From positions 1 to 5,417 of the forward strand of contig DASVES010000520.1 of assembly GCA_036380435.1 (NCBI GenBank): a stretch of DNA of 5,417 bases. Direction: 5' to 3'. Shown here in pieces: positions 1 to 5,337 of the stretch (position 1 is the first letter of the stretch; each line of letters opens with the position of its first letter). Source of the DNA: DASQDT01 sp036380435. Lineage in GTDB: Bacteria; Acidobacteriota; Blastocatellia; Pyrinomonadales; Pyrinomonadaceae. The position numbers and the translations under genes were made by a program. The notes under the pieces are model-generated. The model had not been told where the DNA came from and searched no databases. It worked only from the letters and a program-made list of their open reading frames with translations.

Positions 1-888
1 CGAGGTGATCTCGACCTTGCCCGTGACGAGGTCCTTGACGGGCTGGTTGCCGCCGCGGTGGCCGAAGCGCAGCTTGTAGGTCGTGCCGCCGAAGGCGCGC
101 CCCAAGAGTTGATGGCCGAAGCAGATGCCGAAGGTCGGCACTTCCGCTTCGACGAGCCGGCGAATCTCGCTGACGACCGTCGTCATCGACGCCGGGTCGC
201 CCGGCCCGTTCGACAGGTACACGCCGTCGGGCCGCATGGAGACGACTTCACTTGCGGGCGTCGAAGTCGGCACGACCGTCACGCGGCATCCCAGACGCGC
301 CAGCTCGTTCAGGGAGTTGCGCTTGACGCCGAAGTCGTAACAGACGACGTGGAATTTTTCTTCGCTGACGGCCGCGACTTCGTAGGCTTCAGCCGTCGTC
401 ACCACGCTCGCTAGTTCCCTGTTCTCCATCGGCGCTGACCGCAGCGCCTTCTCCAGCACGCTCCGCTCGTCGAGATCGATGGCCGACAGACACGCGCGCA
501 TCGCCCCGCGCTCGCGGATGTGCCGGACGAGGGCGCGCGTGTCCACGTGGTCGATGGCCGGCAGGCTCCAACGCTTCAGATACGCGTCGAGCGTCTCCTC
601 CGAGCGCCAGTTCGACGCCACGCGGCTCGCCTCGCGCACGACGAAGCCCTCGACCCACGGCCGCGCCGACTCCGCGTCAGCCTTGTTCACCCCATAGTTG
701 CCGATGAGCGGGTAGGTCATACAGACGACCTGCCCGGCGTAGGAGGGGTCAGTCAGCACCTCCTGATAGCCCGACATCGACGTGTTGAAGACCATCTCGC
801 CGCACGCCTCGCCCGCGGCGCCCCACGAGCGCCCGCGGAAGGCGCGGCCGTCTTCCAGAACGAGTATGGCCGGCTTCGAGTCTTTCAC
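1..888 (-). CDS. carA: Carbamoyl-phosphate synthase small (glutaminase) subunit CarA, 3' end cut by window edge
   Basis: CarA hydrolyses glutamine and passes ammonia to CarB for carbamoyl phosphate, feeding pyrimidine and arginine synthesis in the cytoplasm. The 296 visible codons cover the N-terminal CPSase small-chain domain (residues about 5-150, with FNTSMSGYQE near 34-43 and YPLIGNYG near 59-66) and most of the class I glutamine amidotransferase domain (from about 180). That domain shows SNGPGDP (Asn227-Pro232) and the nucleophile elbow GICFGHQ with Cys256; Phe follows the Cys where Leu is usual. The FGHRGGNQPV segment comes next. The catalytic His/Glu pair lies beyond base 1; family members run about 360-380 residues. 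The GTG start is chosen because it overlaps the upstream TGA as GTGA, and a purine-rich ribosome site (GAAGGG, 895-900) sits 6 nt upstream. Last visible gene of the leftward operon. Identification is secure. Confidence 0.97.
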   Translation of the reverse strand, partial: MKDSKPAILVLEDGRAFRGRSWGAAGEACGEMVFNTSMSGYQEVLTDPSYAGQVVCMTYPLIGNYGVNKADAESARPWVEGFVVREASRVASNWRSEETLDAYLKRWSLPAIDHVDTRALVRHIRERGAMRACLSAIDLDERSVLEKALRSAPMENRELASVVTTAEAYEVAAVSEEKFHVVCYDFGVKRNSLNELARLGCRVTVVPTSTPASEVVSMRPDGVYLSNGPGDPASMTTVVSEIRRLVEAEVPTFGICFGHQLLGRAFGGTTYKLRFGHRGGNQPVKDLVTGKVEITS

Positions 889-1343
889 TCGGTTCCCTTC
901 GGCCGTCGCTGCTTCGGCTTGCCGAGCTTCGCCAGCTCCTCTGTGCGAGCGTCGAGCGGCGCGGTGTTCCGGCAGACCTCCGTGATGAGACGGCCCCGCC
1001 CCGCCTGCCGCGCCGCGAACACGAGATACTTCTTCCCCGGCTCGAACGTGACCATGCACTCGCCGGAGGTGTAGACGATGACCTCCTCACCGGGGTCGCC
1101 CTTCCAGAAATCCTCGACCGACAGACGGACGCGCCACTCCTCGCCGTCAGCGCCCCGCTCCCGGTAGCTGTCGATGACGGCGCCGGTGAAGACCACTTCC
1201 GATGTCTTCTTCGACTCCTTCGTCGTCAGCGGCTCACACCCGCAGGCGCGCGCCACGTCCGCACACGCCGCCAGACAGCACGCGGCCAGAAACATTCTGC
1301 TCAGCATTTTCTTCATCATCATCATCTCGTTTTGCCCCGTCAT
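885..1343 (-). CDS. Small secreted protein with TIMP/netrin (NTR)-like Cys-x-Cys domain
   Basis: 152 residues with a probable signal peptide (Lys11-Lys12, hydrophobic stretch about 17-32). The mature protein probably begins at the ARA-CGC site, giving an N-terminal Cys-x-Cys (Cys34, Cys36). Further cysteines are Cys96 (SGECMVTF, followed by PGKKYLVFA) and Cys124 (TEVCRNTAPL). This spacing, CxC then C..F..G..YLV..A then T..C..T..L, is the pattern of bacterial proteins with a TIMP/NTR-like OB fold; disulfides Cys34-Cys96 and Cys36-Cys124 would be expected. Function is unknown: in animals the free N-terminal CxC chelates metalloprotease zinc, but nothing here shows inhibition. Two LAAC motifs allow lipoprotein processing instead. 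The ATG at 1343 overlaps the upstream stop as ATGA; four consecutive ATG codons at 1314-1325 offer alternative starts that give a more typical signal peptide. The Arg/Lys-rich tail 142-152 is probably disordered. Confidence 0.75.
   Translation of the reverse strand: MTGQNEMMMMKKMLSRMFLAACCLAACADVARACGCEPLTTKESKKTSEVVFTGAVIDSYRERGADGEEWRVRLSVEDFWKGDPGEEVIVYTSGECMVTFEPGKKYLVFAARQAGRGRLITEVCRNTAPLDARTEELAKLGKPKQRRPKGTE
895..900 (-). promoter_or_regulatory. Ribosome binding site of carA
   Basis: GAAGGG on the minus strand lies 6 nt before the GTG start at 888. It sits inside the end of the upstream reading frame, and together with the GTGA overlap it fixes the carA start. Confidence 0.55.
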
Positions 1344-2641
1344 GCCTGCGAGCGCAGGAACTGCTGCGCCTCCGCGGCCCAGCGTTTCTCGGCGCGATAT
1401 TTATAGGCCGGCGAGGTACGCACCGCCTCGATGCAACGCTGCATCCATTCCTTCGCCTCGCGCAGATGTCCAAGGCCGAACTGCGTGCGCCCCATCAGGT
1501 ACAGCCCCTCGGGGTCAGCCTGTCGGCGTTCGAGGAAACGCCCGAGCGCGTCGCGTGCGTCTTCAAACTGTGCGGCCGAGACGTAGGTGGCGCCGGCCTC
1601 GCGCCAGACCTCGTGCTGGGAGTGAGCGTCGTTACGCGCGACCGTCTCGCCGTAGTGGCGGATGGCGTCGGCCCAGCGGCGCTCGGCGCGGGCGATGCGG
1701 CCGAGCTGGTAGTGCGCGTCCACTTCTTCGGGGTCGATCTCGACGGCGCGCTCGAAGCGGGCGCGGGCCTCCGAGAGTTCGCGCCGCTGGAGGTGTAGCA
1801 GGCCGAGGTTGTAGTGGGCCGAGGCATCGGCCGGGTTGAGCGTGGAGGCTTCCAGATTCTGCCGGAACGACGCCCGCGCCCGGCGCCCGCGCATCACTTC
1901 GCCGAGGTAGCTGCTCATCAAAAACAGCAGCACGAGCAGCAGGACGGGCGAGGCCAAAATGTGATCGAACATCCAGCCCAGAAGGCCCGAGAGCGGCAGC
2001 ATCGCCACCCCGCTCGCCACGACGGCCACGGCCGCGCGCCACCAAGAGATGCGGAACACCTCGCGCACCGCCGCCACCGACAGCATCGCGAAGACGGGCA
2101 GCAGGAACGCGTTGGCGAAGCCCTCCTGTAAAAGAAACGGCTTCGCCGCCAAAAGCTCCCCGGCGGTCGTCCCGCCCTGCACGGCGAACGTCTCCAGCCA
2201 CGCCCGCGCCTGCACGTAATACTCCGCCTCGCCCCCGCCCACACGCATCAGCGCCGCGAACGGCAGCGACAACAGACTCGCCGCGGCGCGCGCGTAAAGA
2301 ATCGTGGACGCCGCCGGCGCGTACTCCTGCCGGAGTGCGAGGCCGAGGCCGGCGCGACGCTCCAGCATCCCGCCGGCGAGGATGACGACGGGCACGAAGA
2401 CGATGGCGGTGAAAAAGAGCGAGCTGGCCGTGAGCCAGGCGACGGCCGCCACCCCTGCGCCGCGCCCGAGCGCGCCGAACTGCTCCGGCAGGTGGGGCCA
2501 CATCACGTACAGGTTGAGCAGCGCCTGCGCGGCGAAGGCCAAGAGGACGGCCGGGCCGAGAGGGGCGCGGTCGCGCGCCTCCGCCATCGCGCGCGCCGGC
2601 GCGTAGAACATCAACAGCAGCGGCCTCAGCCAGTCAGACAT
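1340..2641 (-). CDS. Polytopic membrane protein (Yip1-like N-terminal half) with C-terminal TPR domain
   Basis: 433 residues in two halves. Residues 1-250 are strongly hydrophobic, with about six likely membrane segments (roughly 28-48, 61-91, 107-132, 174-193, 201-224, 229-247). The layout resembles Yip1-type integral membrane domains, but I see no diagnostic motif. Residues 250-433 are soluble and contain three to four tetratricopeptide repeats: about 274-307 (AHYNLGLLHLQRRELSEARARFERAVEIDP), with a second beginning near 308 (DAHYQLGRIA), a third near 348-377 and a weaker fourth near 378-411. TPRs bind protein partners, so this is probably a membrane-anchored scaffold; partner unknown. The stop overlaps the next start as ATGA, tying it to the TIMP-like gene and carA. 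The gene starts 120 bp after lepB across a heptad repeat. No Shine-Dalgarno-like sequence precedes the ATG at 2641, and no better downstream start is evident. Confidence 0.85.
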   Translation of the reverse strand: MSDWLRPLLLMFYAPARAMAEARDRAPLGPAVLLAFAAQALLNLYVMWPHLPEQFGALGRGAGVAAVAWLTASSLFFTAIVFVPVVILAGGMLERRAGLGLALRQEYAPAASTILYARAAASLLSLPFAALMRVGGGEAEYYVQARAWLETFAVQGGTTAGELLAAKPFLLQEGFANAFLLPVFAMLSVAAVREVFRISWWRAAVAVVASGVAMLPLSGLLGWMFDHILASPVLLLVLLFLMSSYLGEVMRGRRARASFRQNLEASTLNPADASAHYNLGLLHLQRRELSEARARFERAVEIDPEEVDAHYQLGRIARAERRWADAIRHYGETVARNDAHSQHEVWREAGATYVSAAQFEDARDALGRFLERRQADPEGLYLMGRTQFGLGHLREAKEWMQRCIEAVRTSPAYKYRAEKRWAAEAQQFLRSQA

Positions 2642-2656
2642 GGTAAGAAAGTAAGT

Positions 2657-2766
2657 AGTGAGCAGTGAGCAGTGAGCAGTAGGCAGTTGAAGAAGTAGTT
2701 CGATTGCGTGGGGTGAATATCGCCATTCGAGTTCGAGCCGCGGACGCTTACTGCTTACTGCTCACT
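2657..2766. repeat. Inverted-repeat element with 7-bp tandem arms (AGTRAGC type)
   Basis: The left arm (2657-2687) is three AGTGAGC units, one AGTAGGC and a partial AGT; a degenerate unit AGTAAGT (2650-2656) precedes it. The right arm (2746-2766), read on the minus strand, is AGTGAGC, AGTAAGC, AGTAAGC. Units 2664-2684 and 2746-2766 are complementary at 19 of 21 positions, with a spacer of about 60 bp. The element fills the lepB-TPR gene gap and its right arm contains the lepB stop codon (2762-2764). It resembles in design, but not in unit sequence, the two GAGGTYA elements further right. No T-run follows, so it is not a classical terminator. Confidence 0.85.
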
Positions 2767-3493
2767 CCTCCCCTTCGTGCCGGATGACGCTCGCCTCCGA
2801 GGGCGGCCAGTAACGGAAGAGCGCCTTGCCGTAGATGTACTTTTCGGGGACGAGGCCCCACGAGCGCGAGTCGCTGGAGTTGTCGCGGTTGTCGCCCATC
2901 ACGAAGTAATGAGAAGGCTTGACGTAGACGCAGCCCTGACAACCCACACGCTGTTCGCACATCAACTGCGAGTCGGCCGACGGACGGCCCAGATTGTAGC
3001 GGTTGACGTTGCGCTGCGGGTCGAGATAAGGCTCGTCGAGCGCCCGGCCGTCGATCATCACGTGGTTGTCGCAGGCGTGGACGATCTCGCCCGGCAGCCC
3101 GATGACGCGCTTGATGTAACTCTTCGACGGCTCCTCGGGGAACCAGAAGACGACGATGTCGCCGCGCTCCAGCCGCGGCATCCCGTAATAGATGAGCTTG
3201 TTGACGAAGATGCGGTCGCTGTGCTCCTCGCCCTCGCGGCCGGCTTCCTCGGCCACGCCGCCGTGGAGACGCGGCAACATCGAAGAGCCTTCGACCTTGA
3301 CGGGCTGCACGATGAAGACGATCACGAGCGTCGCGATCATCAGCGCGACGGCGAGGTCGCGCATGAGCAGGCGCGCCTCGGCCCAGAAGTGCCGGCGCGA
3401 CTCCTGTTCGAGCCGCCGCACCTCGATGTCGCGGTCGTCGCCCACGCCCACGTCGCCGAACGGGTAAGCCTGCCTGTTGTTTCGCCTGAACAT
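2762..3493 (-). CDS. lepB: Signal peptidase I (leader peptidase, family S26)
   Basis: Membrane serine protease that cleaves signal peptides from Sec- and Tat-exported proteins on the outer face of the inner membrane. 243 residues: cytoplasmic N-terminus about 1-45, one membrane anchor about 47-64, then the periplasmic catalytic domain. Seen: VEGSSMLP with nucleophile Ser71, RIFVNKLIYYG (box C, about 94-104), RGDIVVFWFP (110-119), SYIKRVIGLPGE with general-base Lys128, and MGDNRDNSSDSR (199-210, box E). Two additions stand out: a Glu/Gly-rich insert at about 76-93 between the Ser box and box C, and a stretch at about 160-190 containing Cys179, Cys185 and Cys188; Cys141 is the only other Cys after the anchor. 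First gene of the leftward unit. The ATG at 3493 has only a poor ribosome site; a GGGG lies about 10 nt upstream. Function is secure. Confidence 0.97.
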   Translation of the reverse strand: MFRRNNRQAYPFGDVGVGDDRDIEVRRLEQESRRHFWAEARLLMRDLAVALMIATLVIVFIVQPVKVEGSSMLPRLHGGVAEEAGREGEEHSDRIFVNKLIYYGMPRLERGDIVVFWFPEEPSKSYIKRVIGLPGEIVHACDNHVMIDGRALDEPYLDPQRNVNRYNLGRPSADSQLMCEQRVGCQGCVYVKPSHYFVMGDNRDNSSDSRSWGLVPEKYIYGKALFRYWPPSEASVIRHEGEE

Positions 3494-3577
3494 ATTTAAT
3501 GACGCCCCGTTGGCTTGCAGCGCGGCAGACCCATCCCTGTCGAGCTTGTCTTTCGGCCGCTGCGCTGCCGGAAGTCG

Positions 3578-3607
3578 AGGTTAGCCGCCGCGCGCGAGCT
3601 TTGTCAA
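3578..3607 (-). promoter_or_regulatory. Candidate sigma70-type promoter for lepB operon
   Basis: On the minus strand a perfect TTGACA (3602-3607) is followed by an 18-nt spacer and TAACCT (3578-3583), which keeps the first, second and last bases of TATAAT. Transcription would start near 3571, giving a lepB leader of about 78 nt. The -35 is strong and the -10 weak, so this is plausible rather than certain. Confidence 0.45.
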
Positions 3608-3619
3608 CGAGGCGACCGA

Positions 3620-3695
3620 AGGTCAGAGGTCAGAGGTCAGAGGTCAATTAAAAACCGCTCTTCACTAACCTCTAACCTCTGACCTCTAACCTCTG
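3620..3695. repeat. Inverted-repeat element with 7-bp tandem arms (GAGGTYA type), copy 1
   Basis: The left arm (3620-3646) is four units of GAGGTCA type, the outermost being AGGTCA. The right arm (3666-3693) read on the minus strand is GAGGTTA, GAGGTCA, GAGGTTA, GAGGTTA. Over 28 positions (3619-3646 against 3666-3693) the arms differ only by transitions: three C/T and one A/G at the outer end. The loop of 19 nt (3647-3665) ends in a sequence shared with copy 2 (GCTCTTYACT, here 3657-3666). It lies between the two divergent promoters. Confidence 0.9.
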
Positions 3696-3704
3696 TTCTA
3701 ATCC

Positions 3705-3734
3705 TTGACAGCCCCTCCGGCGCGTCTCTATTAT
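3705..3734 (+). promoter_or_regulatory. Sigma70-type promoter for the HU gene
   Basis: Consensus TTGACA (3705-3710), 18-nt spacer, then TATTAT (3729-3734), five of six matches to TATAAT. Transcription would begin near 3741, giving a leader of about 75 nt. The -35 box starts 10 nt after the end of the heptad element. Confidence 0.75.
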
Positions 3735-3765
3735 GCGACGTAAAGTGTTGCCACTCTTAAAGAAA

Positions 3766-3799
3766 TCAGCGCCGGGGCGGCACGCGCGGCAGGCGCTGA
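3766..3799 (+). promoter_or_regulatory. GC-rich leader hairpin upstream of the HU ribosome site
   Basis: TCAGCGCC (3766-3773) and GGCGCTGA (3792-3799) are perfectly complementary, making an 8-bp stem with an 18-nt loop. It ends 4 nt before the AGGAGGG. It has no T-tract, so it is not a terminator. It could stabilise the mRNA or modulate ribosome access; the role is inferred. Confidence 0.45.
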
Positions 3800-3803
3800 C
3801 GGC

Positions 3804-3810
3804 AGGAGGG
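3804..3810 (+). promoter_or_regulatory. Ribosome binding site of the HU gene
   Basis: AGGAGGG, a near-perfect Shine-Dalgarno sequence, ends 5 nt before GTG 3816 and decides that non-ATG start. It is the strongest ribosome site in the window. Confidence 0.85.
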
Positions 3811-3815
3811 AAAGC

Positions 3816-4169
3816 GTGATCAAACTCGACATCGTGAACCGCGTGGCCGAGCGGACGGGCGTTCCGAAGATGAAAGCCGAGCAGGCGGTGGACGCGCTCT
3901 TCCACTCGATGAAGGAGGCGCTGGCGCGCGGCGAGCGCATCGAGCTGCGGGGCTTTGGCGTCTTCGTCGTCAAGCCGCGCAAGCGCGGCGTGGGCCGCAA
4001 CCCGCGCACCGGCGAGGAGGTGGCCATCCCCTCCGGCAAGACCATCCGCTTCAAGCCGGGCAAGGAACTTCAGGCCCACGGCTTCGACACGGAAGACCAC
4101 GAAGACCACGACCACGACACAGACTCCGCCACCGGCGACGGCAGCGGCGACACGACACCAAGCTTCTGA
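3816..4169 (+). CDS. HU/IHF-family DNA-binding protein with acidic His-rich C-terminal tail
   Basis: Nucleoid protein that binds and bends DNA as a dimer. 117 residues against the usual about 90. Residues 1-90 are a complete HU fold: two N-terminal helices (KLDIVNRVAERTGVPKMKAEQAVDALF), the ELRGFGVFVVKPRKRGVGRNP strand region, the DNA-intercalating Pro63 in GRNPRTGEE, and the closing TIRFKPGKEL. Residues 91-117 are an extra tail, rich in Asp, Glu and His over about 91-103 and then in Gly, Ser and Thr, encoded partly by a duplicated 9-bp unit (4092-4100, 4101-4109). An acidic tail could modulate DNA affinity or bind metal; this is inference. The GTG start is supported by AGGAGGG 5 nt upstream and by the conserved HU N-terminus. 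The sequence does not settle whether it is HU or an IHF subunit, so no symbol is given. Likely co-transcribed with the M50 gene 91 bp downstream. Confidence 0.95.
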   Translation: MIKLDIVNRVAERTGVPKMKAEQAVDALFHSMKEALARGERIELRGFGVFVVKPRKRGVGRNPRTGEEVAIPSGKTIRFKPGKELQAHGFDTEDHEDHDHDTDSATGDGSGDTTPSF

Positions 4170-4173
4170 AATA

Positions 4174-4254
4174 AGAGGTCAGAGGTTAGAGGTTAGAGGT
4201 CAGTGAAAGACAAGATGCTCTTTACTGACCTCTAACCTCTAACCTCTGACCTCT
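4174..4254. repeat. Perfect inverted-repeat element with 7-bp tandem arms (GAGGTYA type), copy 2
   Basis: The left arm is GAGGTCA, GAGGTTA, GAGGTTA, GAGGTCA (4175-4202), and the right arm (4226-4253) is its exact reverse complement. With flanking bases the perfect stem is 31 bp (4174-4204 with 4224-4254). Past a bulged G4205 the pairing continues as AAAGA (4206-4210) with TCTTT (4219-4223), leaving an 8-nt loop. GCTCTTYACT recurs at 4217-4226, as in copy 1. The element begins 5 nt after the HU stop and ends 6 nt before the M50 start codon. Confidence 0.95.
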
Positions 4255-4260
4255 GCTCAT

Positions 4261-5310
4261 ATGTCTGATTCTCTCCGGGCAGTACCAGCTTTTGTCGAGC
4301 GTGAGAGGGTGTCGTCTGAGCGGCGTCGTCGCCACGCGGCGCGCCCGACGGCGCGGGAGTGGGTGCGCCACGGCGGCCTCTTCTTCCTGACGCTGCTGAC
4401 GGCGACCTGCGCCGGGACGCTCTTCGCCGTCCCGCAGAGCCGCATCGCCGAGCCGGCGCTGCCGGCCGCCACCACGCCGCTCGACTACCTGCTCTTCGTC
4501 CCGTCCTACCTGCTGCAACTCCTGAGCGCCGTGTCGGCCTACGCGTTCGCGCATCCGCAGTATATCGTCGAGGGCGCGACCTTTGCGTGCGCGCTCCTCT
4601 TCATCCTGCTCGCGCATGAGGCCGGACACTACGTCGCCTGCCGGCTCTACGGCGTGGACGCCTCGCTCCCCTACTTCATCCCGGCGCCGCCCTTCTTCCT
4701 CGCCGGCACCCTCGGCGCGTTCATCAAGATCAAGTCGCCGATACCTTCGCGCCGCGCGCTCTTCGACATCGGCGTGGCCGGGCCGCTCGCGGGTTTCGTG
4801 GCGCTTATCCCCGTGGCCCTCGCGGCGCTCGTCACCGCCCAGCCGCAGTTCGCGCCGTTGCCCTCCGAAGGGCTGATGATCTTGAACGACCCGCCCTTCC
4901 TGCGTCTGCTTGCGCCCCTGCTCGGCGTGCGCGACCTCGCGCACATCGCGCCCAATCCCTTCTACCTCGCGGCGTGGGTGGGCCTGCTGGTGACGAGCCT
5001 CAACCTGATGCCGGTCGGACAGCTCGACGGCGGCCACGCCACCTACGCCTTCTTCGGCGCGCGCATGCACGCGCGTCTGGGGCGGCTGGCGTTCGTCGTC
5101 GTCCTCCTGCTCGCGCCGCTCGGCTGGCTCTGGCATGGGGCGCCGAGCGGCATCGTCTACGCGATCCTGCTCTTCGTCATGCTGCGCGTGCGCCACCCGC
5201 AGGCCGAGGACGAGTTCGAGCCGCTCGGGCGCGAGCGCGTCTGGGCCGCGGCGCTCACGCTGCTCGTCTTCCTGCTGTCTTTCACGCCGTTCCCCATAAC
5301 CATCCTCTAG
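4261..5310 (+). CDS. Site-2-protease-type intramembrane zinc metalloprotease (family M50)
   Basis: Polytopic inner-membrane protease of 349 residues, with about eight hydrophobic segments (roughly 38-57, 75-97, 104-128, 168-192, 234-255, 276-291, 296-311, 328-345). Zinc ligands are visible: HEAGH at 119-123 (His119, catalytic Glu120, His123), and the third ligand Asp256 in NLMPVGQLDGGH (248-259). GTLGAFIKIKSPIPSRR followed by FDIGVAGPLAG (168-178) is the conserved segment between them. The pattern fits the EGY-like branch known from cyanobacteria and plastids, with no PDZ domain between the active-site motifs. Such enzymes release anti-sigma or other membrane substrates; the substrate here is unknown. 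The basic N-terminus (about 20-36) is cytoplasmic. The ATG at 4261 is the only ATG that fits, because the frame is closed at 4240-4242 just upstream. No Shine-Dalgarno is seen; a perfect hairpin abuts the start. GTG codons at 4309 and 4363 are weaker alternatives. Confidence 0.93.
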   Translation: MSDSLRAVPAFVERERVSSERRRRHAARPTAREWVRHGGLFFLTLLTATCAGTLFAVPQSRIAEPALPAATTPLDYLLFVPSYLLQLLSAVSAYAFAHPQYIVEGATFACALLFILLAHEAGHYVACRLYGVDASLPYFIPAPPFFLAGTLGAFIKIKSPIPSRRALFDIGVAGPLAGFVALIPVALAALVTAQPQFAPLPSEGLMILNDPPFLRLLAPLLGVRDLAHIAPNPFYLAAWVGLLVTSLNLMPVGQLDGGHATYAFFGARMHARLGRLAFVVVLLLAPLGWLWHGAPSGIVYAILLFVMLRVRHPQAEDEFEPLGRERVWAAALTLLVFLLSFTPFPITIL

Positions 5311-5337
5311 CGCGCCTACCAACCTTTCCTCGGGTCG

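Larger units (their letters stand above)
3494..3815. other. 322-bp divergent intergenic region between lepB and the HU gene
   Basis: No convincing coding sequence here. From left to right it holds the lepB leader, a candidate leftward promoter (3578-3607), a heptad inverted repeat (3620-3695), a strong rightward promoter (3705-3734), and the HU leader with a GC-rich hairpin (3766-3799) and a Shine-Dalgarno site (3804-3810). It is the control region for both transcription units. Confidence 0.8.

Noticed and set aside
520..1074. Plus-strand frame across carA and the TIMP-like gene
   Set aside because: It runs antisense through two genes with conserved motifs, and its composition is that of a shadow frame.
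1632..2501. Second minus-strand frame inside the TPR gene
   Set aside because: It is shifted relative to the TPR/membrane protein, very Arg/Ala/Gly-rich and without domains; the overlapping frame has clear TPRs and membrane segments.
2777..3499. Open frame on the plus strand opposite lepB (about 240 codons)
   Set aside because: It mirrors lepB almost end to end, and the product has no recognisable motif and the biased composition of an antisense GC-rich frame.
4174..4254. Rho-independent terminator after the HU gene
   Set aside because: The stem is perfect but no T-tract follows on the plus strand; the next bases run into the protease ATG. The arms are heptad repeats shared with another locus.
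3620..4254. CRISPR array
   Set aside because: Units are 7 bp, contiguous and without spacers, and the arms are inverted rather than direct repeats separated by unique sequence; no cas genes are present.
4222..5322. Long open frame on the minus strand across the protease gene (about 366 codons)
   Set aside because: It is antisense to a protein with complete M50 motifs, its product is low-complexity Arg/Glu/Gly-rich, and its N-terminus runs beyond the real gene without a promoter or ribosome site. High GC keeps the opposite frame open. Its last residues come from the heptad repeat.
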